Shown in pieces: positions 1 to 5,252 of a stretch of 5,252 bases of DNA; position 1 is the stretch's first letter; each line of letters opens with the position of its first letter. Source of the stretch: Roseiflexaceae bacterium UBA965 (lineage in GTDB: Bacteria; Chloroflexota; Chloroflexia; Chloroflexales; Roseiflexaceae). The notes under the pieces were generated by a model. The model ran no database searches. It saw only the letters and a program-made list of their open reading frames with translations, and was not told the DNA's origin. A program made the translations under genes and the position numbers. Where the stretch lies: positions 1,235-6,486 of the forward strand of contig DBCF01000195.1 in NCBI GenBank assembly GCA_002292925.1. The letters run 5' to 3'.

Positions 1-1295
1 CCAAAATTGAAGAATCTATCAAAATGCTGAAAAATAAAGGCTATTTGCAAGTGGTTGAAAATCCGTTAGCGTCCTATATCATGGTGCAACGTACCACATT
101 TACGCAGATAACCGCAACGTTGTTGCCGGTCAAGCGCATTCATTACCTGCAATCAATTTTTCATGTGTTGTGCGATGGTTTTACCATTGACATGAAATTC
201 CCCCTCAACATGTTGAATTTTCAGAGTGATTTACCCGGAGTGTTGCAGGTCGCGACATTGATGCTCAATGCCGGTATGGTCGATGCCTGTGCCTTGTTGT
301 GTTGTCTGTGTAGCGAAATTGCCATTGAAATGGGTGACACCGCAGATATTGTACAAGTGATGGAACAATGTGTGCGCATGGTGCCAAATCAATCAACTAC
401 CTACATTGAAATGCAACTAGCCTTGGGGAAGTTATATAGCGAACGTGGGCTGACCTTTAATGCCATCAGCTGTTTTATGCACGTACGCGCCAGCAATCTG
501 TTGCGTACAAATGATCATTTCCGCGCCCGGGTGGCAGTTATCCAAGCACTCGGGTATATGGTTCGCGATGTGAATTTGCAACAACATGATTTTGATTTTT
601 TGTGTCAAGAGTTGGTATTTGCGATTGATTATTTCGCGACAGCGCAAAAGAACGAGTGGCATGGCCGCGCCAATCATTGCTTGGCCTACCTGCATCTGTT
701 TGCCGGCAATGTTTCTGTCGCACACAAACACTCGGCCGCTGCATTACAGTTGATTTCAGTACCGAATAGAACCAATGAGGCTGACGATTATTATGCCCAT
801 ATCCTGCGTTTACATGCGGTGACGTTGTCGTTGTTGGGTGATTACACCCTCGCCCGCAACCAACTCAAACAAGCACTGGTGGCGTATCAACAAACCTTTC
901 GCACCATTGAAATTTTGCAAACCTATATGCGCCTTGCCATGAATGAATTGTTTGCGCATGATATCCAGGCGGCAACGAATTATTTGTATATTACACTCCA
1001 AGAAATTAACAAAACTGGTAATGCAAAGAGCGTGTTGTATTGTATCGATCTCTATATTTTATTACTCTGTGTACAAGGAAATATAACGCACGCACACCAA
1101 TTATTGTATAGTGTCAATGGCTTCCGATCTGAACGTGGTGTGTCACGTGGTGCCGTATTTGATCAATTAATTGAACAATATTTTGCACAAATAGCACACC
1201 AAACAATAATTAAATCGACACTCGAATCGAAACAATCATTGTTTGATGTGCTATCACAAATAACCGAAGAACTCAATGCACGCATTGCTATTTAA
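1..1295 (+). CDS. C-terminal part of a large TPR-repeat protein, probably a STAND-type ATPase/regulator (5'-truncated)
   Basis: The frame is open to the left edge: seven sense codons (KIEESIK) precede the first ATG at 24, and that ATG has no Shine-Dalgarno site, so the true start is outside the window. At least 430 residues are present. Counting from the ATG at 24, residues 8-50 follow the pattern seen just after the NTPase/winged-helix part of predicted STAND ATPases (a hydrophobic YIMVQRTTF segment, then LLPVKRIHYLQSIFHVL, resembling the usual 'LSPERRRALHRRIA' helix). After that come degenerate TPR-like helix pairs, best seen at 131-155, 217-241, 263-288, 303-327 and 337-362, with the typical small and aromatic residues (ALGKLYSERG, LSLLGDYTLARNQL). 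A Cys cluster lies at 93-96. There is no signal peptide or membrane segment in the visible part. TPR scaffolds bind proteins or sense ligands; the ligand here cannot be told. The gene is more A+T-rich than its neighbours. TPR-type repeats are fairly sure; the ATPase class is inference. Confidence 0.6.
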   Translation, partial: KIEESIKMLKNKGYLQVVENPLASYIMVQRTTFTQITATLLPVKRIHYLQSIFHVLCDGFTIDMKFPLNMLNFQSDLPGVLQVATLMLNAGMVDACALLCCLCSEIAIEMGDTADIVQVMEQCVRMVPNQSTTYIEMQLALGKLYSERGLTFNAISCFMHVRASNLLRTNDHFRARVAVIQALGYMVRDVNLQQHDFDFLCQELVFAIDYFATAQKNEWHGRANHCLAYLHLFAGNVSVAHKHSAAALQLISVPNRTNEADDYYAHILRLHAVTLSLLGDYTLARNQLKQALVAYQQTFRTIEILQTYMRLAMNELFAHDIQAATNYLYITLQEINKTGNAKSVLYCIDLYILLLCVQGNITHAHQLLYSVNGFRSERGVSRGAVFDQLIEQYFAQIAHQTIIKSTLESKQSLFDVLSQITEELNARIAI

Positions 1296-1321
1296 GCAGG
1301 GCATTTTGTACTGGTGGCGCA

Positions 1322-2386
1322 CTACAACCGTATTTCGCGCCCTTCGGCACTCGAGCGGTAGCAGGCGTCGATAACCTGGGTGCGGCGCAAGCCGTCTTCA
1401 GCCGAGGGGATGGCGGGGGCGCCGTCGAGGATGGCGGCGACGAAGTTGTTGATGACATCGACATGGCCACCACCCGGCTTGATGTTGGGCACGAGGTCGA
1501 CAGGCGTGCCGTTGGCCTCATCATAAAAAATCCGGACGGTTTTGACGTTGTGGTAGTCGACTACTTTGAGCTCGGCGCCACCTTCGGTGCCGTACAAAAT
1601 AATCCCAAAATCGTCACCATTAGGACCATGGCTGGCCCAGCTAGTTTCGAGTTGGAGCGTAGCACCGCCGTCAAGCCGGATCATCGCAGTGGCCAGGTCT
1701 TCGACTTCGTATTGGCCAGCGACTGTTTGACGGACGCTGTTCATCCCTTTTTGGCCACGGGGCCCAAATTCGGCGTAGGTGGCGGCATTGACCGCTACCG
1801 GCGTCGGCTCACCCATCAAATACATGGCGATATCGAGCATATGTACGCCCAAATCAATCAACGGGCCGCCACCAGCCATGTTTTTGTTGACGAACCAACT
1901 ATTGATGCCGGGGATGCCGGCGCGCCGCATCCAGTAGGATTTGGCGTAATAGATGCGCCCCAAACGACCACTCTCAATGATTTGTTTGATGTATTGCACG
2001 TCGCTACGTTGGCGATGATTGAAACTAATCATCAAAATCTTGCCGGCGGCTTTGGCAGCAGCTAGCATCGATTCGCCTTCGGCAGGGGTGCGGGCTAGGG
2101 GTTTTTCCACCAAGACATGTTTGCCTGCCGCCAAGGCCGCCAATGTCACTTCGGCATGCAGGCCATTGGGCACACACACGCTCACGGCGTCGATGTCGGA
2201 TTGGGCCAGTAATTCGGCATATTCGCCATAATGACGGGCGCCGTAGCTAGCGGCCAAGGTTTTGGAGCGCTCATCGAGTCCGGCAATCGCCGCAATGGTG
2301 ACCCGAGATTGGGTGGCATACCCTTCGGCGTGTGATCGCCCGATGCCCGAGCCGATGATGCCGACCCGTAGTGGTGCAGTTGTCAT
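1322..2386 (-). CDS. Gfo/Idh/MocA family NAD(P)-dependent oxidoreductase
   Basis: This is a cytosolic dehydrogenase of 354 residues, normal for the family, whose members oxidise or reduce sugars, inositols and related polyols using NAD(P). The N-terminal Rossmann domain begins RVGIIGSGIGRSHAEGY (7-23), with the glycine-rich nucleotide loop and the family histidine. D38 at the end of the second strand could bind the adenosine ribose and would favour NAD. EKP (94-96) carries the conserved family lysine. The C-terminal domain has NHRQRSD (123-129) and GGGPLIDLGVHMLD (172-185), where D178 and H182 match the conserved D-x-x-x-H of the active site. The start is ATG 2386 because AGAGG lies 4 bases upstream and the fold begins right after it. 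An in-frame ATG at 2437 would add 17 residues, overlap the end of the deformylase gene and lack a match to the family. It is 47 bases downstream of the deformylase stop, on the same strand. The substrate cannot be told from sequence or neighbours. Confidence 0.93.
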   Translation of the reverse strand: MTTAPLRVGIIGSGIGRSHAEGYATQSRVTIAAIAGLDERSKTLAASYGARHYGEYAELLAQSDIDAVSVCVPNGLHAEVTLAALAAGKHVLVEKPLARTPAEGESMLAAAKAAGKILMISFNHRQRSDVQYIKQIIESGRLGRIYYAKSYWMRRAGIPGINSWFVNKNMAGGGPLIDLGVHMLDIAMYLMGEPTPVAVNAATYAEFGPRGQKGMNSVRQTVAGQYEVEDLATAMIRLDGGATLQLETSWASHGPNGDDFGIILYGTEGGAELKVVDYHNVKTVRIFYDEANGTPVDLVPNIKPGGGHVDVINNFVAAILDGAPAIPSAEDGLRRTQVIDACYRSSAEGREIRL

Positions 2387-2390
2387 AAAG

Positions 2391-2395
2391 CCTCT
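2391..2395 (-). promoter_or_regulatory. Ribosome binding site of the oxidoreductase gene
   Basis: AGAGG on the minus strand, 4 bases before ATG 2386. It decides between this ATG and the in-frame upstream ATG at 2437. Confidence 0.7.
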
Positions 2396-2402
2396 TTGTT
2401 GC

Positions 2403-2455
2403 AAAAAACGCCGCATGTGATAGCGCACCCAACTCATCGGCGCGTATCACGCATG
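2403..2455 (-). terminator. Hairpin over the deformylase stop codon followed by T6: possible weak terminator or attenuator
   Basis: On the minus strand, GTGATA-CGCGCC (2450-2439) pairs with GGTGCG-TATCAC (2429-2417 with one bulged C at 2423), leaving a 9-base loop (2438-2430) that contains the TGA stop of the deformylase gene (2436-2434). CAT/ATG pairs (2455-2453 with 2416-2414) may extend it. A run of six T (2408-2403) follows 8 bases after the main stem, or 5 after the extended one. That gap is longer than in a textbook terminator, so termination may be partial or absent. Its place between two same-strand genes fits attenuation or mRNA processing. Confidence 0.45.
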
Positions 2456-2976
2456 TCTTCGATACTACTCGGGTCGGTGACGTGGTCGATGAACAGCACG
2501 CCGTTGAGGTGATCAATCTCGTGCTGGACGGCCCGTGCCAGTAATCCGGTGGCGCGGCGCAGGCGCAGATTACGCCCTTTGATGTCGCGGTACTCACAGG
2601 TCACCCAGTTAAAGCGTTTGATCGGCGCATAGCGGCCAGGCAAACTCAGACATCCCTCGGAGCCCGTAATAGTGCCCTCGCCATGCTGGGTAATGACCGG
2701 GTCGAGCATCACATATAACTGTTCGGGTTCGATTTCGACCACATTTCCGTCTGAACGTTTTTCGTGGTGGCCGGGGATGCGGATGACCACGAGGCGTTGG
2801 GTGATGCCCACTTGGGGGGCGGCTAAGCCCACGCCATCGACGGCGTCCATGGTTTCGATCATATCGGCCGCGAGTATTTCGAGGGTCGGTTTGTCCATGG
2901 CGACGGGGGTACAATTGGCCCGCAAAATCGCCAAATCAGCGGGAATTTCGATGTCGAGAATACGACGAATAGCCAT
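2434..2976 (-). CDS. def: Peptide deformylase
   Basis: It removes the formyl group from the N-terminal formyl-methionine of new proteins at the ribosome, using a metal ion (usually Fe2+). The protein has 180 residues, within the usual 160-200. All three family motifs are intact: GVGLAAPQ (48-55, with Q55), EGCLS (107-111, with metal ligand C109) and QHEIDHL (151-157, with metal ligands H152 and H156 and catalytic E153). The start MAIRRILDI is typical. ATG 2976 is chosen because TGAGG lies 6 bases upstream; the ATG at 2988 contains that site and the one at 3021 falls inside the long hairpin. The tail (DPSSIEDMRDTRR) is short and charged. EGCLSLPG is the form common in bacterial type 1 and type 3 enzymes; I did not assign a type. 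No fmt or methionyl-tRNA synthetase gene is adjacent. It lies 90 bases after the phosphofructokinase and 47 before the oxidoreductase, all on one strand. Confidence 0.97.
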   Translation of the reverse strand: MAIRRILDIEIPADLAILRANCTPVAMDKPTLEILAADMIETMDAVDGVGLAAPQVGITQRLVVIRIPGHHEKRSDGNVVEIEPEQLYVMLDPVITQHGEGTITGSEGCLSLPGRYAPIKRFNWVTCEYRDIKGRNLRLRRATGLLARAVQHEIDHLNGVLFIDHVTDPSSIEDMRDTRR

Positions 2977-2982
2977 CAGCTG

Positions 2983-2987
2983 CCTCA
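2983..2987 (-). promoter_or_regulatory. Ribosome binding site of def
   Basis: TGAGG on the minus strand, 6 bases before ATG 2976. It supports the MAIRR start over the longer readings from 2988 or 3021. Confidence 0.7.
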
Positions 2988-2992
2988 TTATA
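2987..2992 (-). promoter_or_regulatory. TATAAT, possible -10 box before def
   Basis: A perfect -10 consensus lies on the minus strand directly after the long hairpin and shares one base with the ribosome binding site. No good -35 hexamer sits 16-18 bases upstream (TCTCCA or similar falls there). If used, transcription would begin close to the ATG and give an almost leaderless def mRNA without its Shine-Dalgarno. The match may therefore be chance. Confidence 0.25.
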
Positions 2993-2995
2993 TGC

Positions 2996-3056
2996 GTACG
3001 GGCTTTTGGTGGAGATGACATGCATTATCGCACATCATCCTGCCAAAAGCCCGTAC
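2996..3056 (-). repeat. 61-base two-part inverted repeat / RNA hairpin between pfk and def
   Basis: The outer arms are a perfect 14-base inverted repeat, GTACGGGCTTTTGG on the minus strand (3056-3043) and CCAAAAGCCCGTAC (3009-2996). Inside, after a small internal loop (3 and 4 bases), GATGATGTGC (3039-3030) pairs with GCATGTCATC (3023-3014) as 10 pairs including two G-U, closed by a 6-base loop. On the opposite strand the two G-U become A-C mismatches, so the fold belongs to the minus-strand transcript. It starts 11 bases after the phosphofructokinase stop. There is no T-run after it, so it is not a standard intrinsic terminator; mRNA 3' end protection, processing, or a small palindromic repeat element are alternatives. 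Confidence 0.75.
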
Positions 3057-3066
3057 ACGGTTGCCC

Positions 3067-4224
3067 TTAGTACCAGAACATCGGCTTGCCGAGGAAGTCC
3101 TTGACCTTGGCGCGGTAGTTGATCGGATCGTAGAATTGATCGATGTCGACGCGCTTGACCCCTTGTAATGGGGTGTCCGCAGGTACGGTAGTATAAACGC
3201 CATTTTGGATGGCCACCATCAAGCCACTATGGCCCTTGATTAATTGATCGACGGCCATGTTGCCGTACGAAAAACCCGCCATGCGGTCGATGGCATCTGG
3301 GGCACCCGAACGCATCAAATACCCCACTTGTTGGTTGACAATGTCAACACCCGTGATTTTTTTGATGGCTTCACCGGTGATCTGCCCGATACCGCCTAAT
3401 TTCTTGTGGCCGTAGGCATCTTCTTCGCCGTATTCCATGGTTTGACCATCAAGCATGGTAGCGCCTTCGGACATGACCATAATTGAGTAGTTCGACGGGT
3501 TGCGGCGTTTGTCTGCCACCAATTGGTGTGCCAAGCGCTCGACGTCAAACGGTACCTCGGCGATGATACTGCGATCGGCGTCGGCCAAAAAGCCAGCGAC
3601 CAAGGCGGTTTCGCCACAGTTACGCCCAAACAATTCCACCACGGCAATCCGCTCGTGTGAGCCGGTAGCCGTCCGCAAGGCGTTGATGAATTCTACGCTG
3701 CGGGTGATGGCAGTCGAGAAGCCCAAACAGTAGTCGGTACCAAATACGTCGTTGTCCATCGTTTTGGGTATGGCAATCACGCGTACGCCTTCTTTGTACA
3801 TGCGTACAGCATACGACAACGTATCGTCGCCACCGATGGGGACGAGCGTGTCGATGCCGAGGTGCTCGAGCACCTTGAGCACGTGAGGGGTGCAGTCAGC
3901 GGTGTTTTTGGGGCCGGTGAACGGGAAGCGCCCCTTCAAAAACTCCGGCATCATTTTTTCGCTGACGCGCTGGGGATTGGTGCGCGACGTGTGCAACGTG
4001 GTGCCGCCGTAGCGGTCAATGGTGCGCACGTGTAATGGCGTCAACGGTGCAGCCCACTCTTCGTTGTTGGTGGGGTCGTCGAGGTTGTAATTGAGCAAAC
4101 CACCCCAGCCACGTTTGATGCCGATGACCTCAATGCCGGCTTCGGCACAGCGGTTCACGACGGCTTTGATGGCGGGGTTCAATCCCGGGACGTCACCGCC
4201 ACCGGTCAAAATTCCTACACGCAC
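3067..4224 (-). CDS. 6-phosphofructokinase, probably pyrophosphate-dependent
   Basis: It phosphorylates fructose 6-phosphate to fructose 1,6-bisphosphate in glycolysis; with pyrophosphate as donor the reaction is reversible. The cytosolic protein has 385 residues, longer than the 320 of E. coli PfkA. Motifs in order: GGGDVPGLN (8-16), GGDDT (131-135), PKTMDND (153-159, catalytic D157), VVELFGRNCGE (195-205, substrate loop FGR), SEG (252-254, substrate E253) and GYLMRSGAPDAIDR (301-314, with R305). In the E. coli enzyme the residues at the D134 and K154 positions are Gly104 and Gly124; Asp plus Lys is the known mark of PPi-dependent enzymes, and both are present here. The start is GTG 4224 because GGAGG lies 6 bases upstream and MRVGILTGG is the family's usual beginning; ATG 4248 would read through that site and lacks its own. 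A terminator separates it from the upstream lyase gene, and a long hairpin follows it before def. Family certain; phosphate donor inferred from the two residues. Confidence 0.95.
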   Translation of the reverse strand: MRVGILTGGGDVPGLNPAIKAVVNRCAEAGIEVIGIKRGWGGLLNYNLDDPTNNEEWAAPLTPLHVRTIDRYGGTTLHTSRTNPQRVSEKMMPEFLKGRFPFTGPKNTADCTPHVLKVLEHLGIDTLVPIGGDDTLSYAVRMYKEGVRVIAIPKTMDNDVFGTDYCLGFSTAITRSVEFINALRTATGSHERIAVVELFGRNCGETALVAGFLADADRSIIAEVPFDVERLAHQLVADKRRNPSNYSIMVMSEGATMLDGQTMEYGEEDAYGHKKLGGIGQITGEAIKKITGVDIVNQQVGYLMRSGAPDAIDRMAGFSYGNMAVDQLIKGHSGLMVAIQNGVYTTVPADTPLQGVKRVDIDQFYDPINYRAKVKDFLGKPMFWY

Positions 4225-4230
4225 AACATA

Positions 4231-4235
4231 CCTCC
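4231..4235 (-). promoter_or_regulatory. Ribosome binding site deciding a GTG start for phosphofructokinase
   Basis: GGAGG on the minus strand, 6 bases before GTG 4224. It lies inside the longer reading from ATG 4248, which argues against that start. Confidence 0.8.
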
Positions 4236-4258
4236 ATAATTTCAACATCTATGCGCCA

Positions 4259-4279
4259 ACTCATCAGGTTGTGATGAGT
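4259..4279 (-). promoter_or_regulatory. 8-5-8 inverted repeat upstream of phosphofructokinase: possible operator or leader hairpin
   Basis: ACTCATCA and TGATGAGT are perfect 8-base arms around a 5-base spacer, 34 bases before the GTG start and 13 bases after the T-run of the lyase terminator. The symmetry and size fit a binding site for a dimeric repressor; as RNA it would be a short hairpin in the 5' leader. I found no convincing -35/-10 pair around it. Confidence 0.4.
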
Positions 4280-4292
4280 AGTCGTACCACAC

Positions 4293-4344
4293 AAAAAACA
4301 CCGCCGTCTGGCATGACCACTGGTCATGCACAAGAGCGACGGTG
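4293..4344 (-). terminator. Intrinsic terminator of the fumarase/aspartase-family gene
   Basis: On the minus strand, CACCGTC (4344-4338) pairs with GGCGGTG (4305-4299, one G-U), directly followed by six T (4298-4293). Above an internal loop there is a perfect 8-base stem, GCATGACC (4329-4322) with GGTCATGC (4318-4311), and a 3-base loop. It starts 40 bases after the lyase stop codon and ends 68 bases before the phosphofructokinase start, so it should separate the two genes. Confidence 0.85.
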
Positions 4345-4384
4345 CTCATTTTTCATTTGCACAACCGATGATTGGTGTAGCGAC

Positions 4385-5252
4385 TTAACCGCCACCACCA
4401 CCAAAACCCATAATACCACCCTTTGTCATTGCCTGCACATCGAGCAGTTCGTCGATGCGTTCGGCGCTGAGCAAGCCCTTTTCGAGTACCACTTCCTTGA
4501 TGGTTTTGCCCGTTGCCATCGATTCTTTGGCGACGGCAGCCCCATTGAGGTAGCCGATTTCGCGGTTGAGCGCGGTGACGAGGATGGCGTTTTTGGCCAA
4601 CCAGCCATGCGCTTTTTCGCGGTTGGCCGTCAAGCCCACCACACAGCGATCGGTAAAGGCGGTGATAGCCCCAATCATGACGTGCATCATTTCGTTGATA
4701 TTGTGCGAAATAATCGGCATCATCACGTTGAGCTCGAGCTGTCCGGCTTGGGCGGCCAAGGCCACGGTGTGGTCACACCCTTGTACATGGAAGCAGGCCA
4801 TGTTGAGCATTTCGGCCAGCACCGGGTTGATTTTGCCGGGCATGATGCTCGAGCCGGGTTGGACCGCAGGCAAGCGCAATTCGTCTAACCCCGTCGCCGG
4901 CCCTGACGCCAGCAACCGGAAGTCGTTGGCAATCCGGGTTAACGTAATGCACAACGTACGAATCGAGGCAGAGAAATCAGCCGGGTCGGCCATGCTTTGC
5001 ATCGACTCAAACAAATTCCCCGAGGTACGCAAATTTTGACCAAGCAAGCGACTGAGGGTCACCACCATGCGGGGGTGGTATTCGTCGTGGGCATTGAGCC
5101 CCGAGCCAGTCGCAGTGCCACCAATCCCGATGCGACGCATCCGTTCGGCGGCGGTGGCGACCCGTTCGCGGTCGTTGCGCACGGCGAGGGCGTAGGCGCC
5201 AAACTCTTGGCCCATGGTGACGGGCACGGCGTCTTGCAAGTGGGTGCGCCCA
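4385..5252 (-). CDS. Class II fumarase/aspartase-family lyase, more likely aspartate ammonia-lyase (5'-truncated)
   Basis: Enzymes of this family release ammonia from aspartate or water from malate to give fumarate. About 288 residues are visible; the frame runs off the right edge at GRTHLQDAVP (5251 down), a conserved family stretch, so roughly 180 N-terminal residues are missing. The family signature GSSIMPGKINP (4855-4823) holds the catalytic serine loop. GLNAHDEY (about 5098-5075) has the histidine at the place of the FumC active-site His188. Several stretches look closer to aspartase than to FumC: NDFRLLASGP, LDELRLPAVQPGSS, AAQAGQLELNVMMP, GKTIKEVVLEKGLL and MTKGGIMG near the end. GRTHLQ is shared with fumarases, so the substrate stays open. 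The protein ends in GFGGGGG, an unusual glycine tail. It is followed by its own terminator and so is probably transcribed apart from the phosphofructokinase. Family certain, aspartase assignment moderate. Confidence 0.9.
   Translation of the reverse strand, partial: GRTHLQDAVPVTMGQEFGAYALAVRNDRERVATAAERMRRIGIGGTATGSGLNAHDEYHPRMVVTLSRLLGQNLRTSGNLFESMQSMADPADFSASIRTLCITLTRIANDFRLLASGPATGLDELRLPAVQPGSSIMPGKINPVLAEMLNMACFHVQGCDHTVALAAQAGQLELNVMMPIISHNINEMMHVMIGAITAFTDRCVVGLTANREKAHGWLAKNAILVTALNREIGYLNGAAVAKESMATGKTIKEVVLEKGLLSAERIDELLDVQAMTKGGIMGFGGGGG

Noticed and set aside
1296..1321. Terminator in the convergent gap between the TPR gene and the oxidoreductase
   Set aside because: The 26 bases show no stem with a T-run in either direction.
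1463..2065. 200-residue plus-strand open frame
   Set aside because: It lies wholly inside the oxidoreductase gene on the other strand, has no ribosome binding site and no recognisable domain; the minus-strand gene has clear family motifs.
2429..2438. The 10-base word CCAACTCATC also occurs at 4256-4265
   Set aside because: One copy contains the def stop codon and is constrained by coding; the match is short and the flanks differ, so chance is enough to explain it.
4225..4248. ATG start at 4248 for phosphofructokinase
   Set aside because: It would add eight residues encoded across the GGAGG site and has no Shine-Dalgarno of its own; GTG 4224 gives the family-typical N-terminus.
4091..4888. 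265-residue plus-strand open frame crossing the pfk-lyase junction
   Set aside because: It runs antisense to two well-supported genes and their terminator. Its histidine-rich translation is what reading the opposite strand of these genes gives.
1..5252. A defence island, CRISPR array, mobile element or new multi-gene system
   Set aside because: No regular repeats, integrase, transposase or toxin-like genes are present. The minus-strand genes are metabolic and protein-maturation genes, and the incomplete TPR gene alone is not evidence of a defence system.

Overview
The window holds five protein genes, two of them cut by its edges, and no sign of phage, transposon, CRISPR or RNA genes. A plus-strand gene (1-1295) converges on four minus-strand genes that read from the right edge leftwards: a class II fumarase/aspartase-family lyase (5252-4385, missing its first third), a pyrophosphate-type phosphofructokinase (4224-3067), peptide deformylase (2976-2434) and a Gfo/Idh/MocA oxidoreductase (2386-1322). 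The organism is bacterial (deformylase, Shine-Dalgarno sites GGAGG/GAGG). The long form of phosphofructokinase next to deformylase, a large TPR/STAND-type protein and the moderate base composition would fit a Chloroflexota-like bacterium (for example near Herpetosiphon). That placement is an inference from general knowledge and is tentative.

Layout: the lyase ends in a glycine tail and is followed by a good intrinsic terminator (4293-4344), so the phosphofructokinase probably has its own promoter in 4225-4292, where an 8-5-8 inverted repeat could be an operator or leader hairpin. The phosphofructokinase ends at 3067 and is followed by an unusually long two-part hairpin (2996-3056) whose G-U pairs show that it suits the minus-strand transcript. 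A TATAAT box and the deformylase ribosome binding site come directly after it. The deformylase stop codon sits in the loop of another hairpin followed by six T, and the oxidoreductase starts 47 bases on. The three genes pfk-def-oxidoreductase could be one transcription unit with RNA structures at each junction.

Functionally these are housekeeping genes: central carbon metabolism (phosphofructokinase, aspartate/fumarate lyase), N-terminal protein maturation (deformylase) and an NAD(P)-dependent dehydrogenase of unknown substrate. The plus-strand gene differs: it is visibly more A+T-rich, especially toward its end, and looks like the C-terminal helical-repeat part of a large signalling ATPase or regulator. 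I see no convincing new multi-gene system. The parts most worth a second look are the PPi-type active site of the phosphofructokinase and the intergenic RNA structures.
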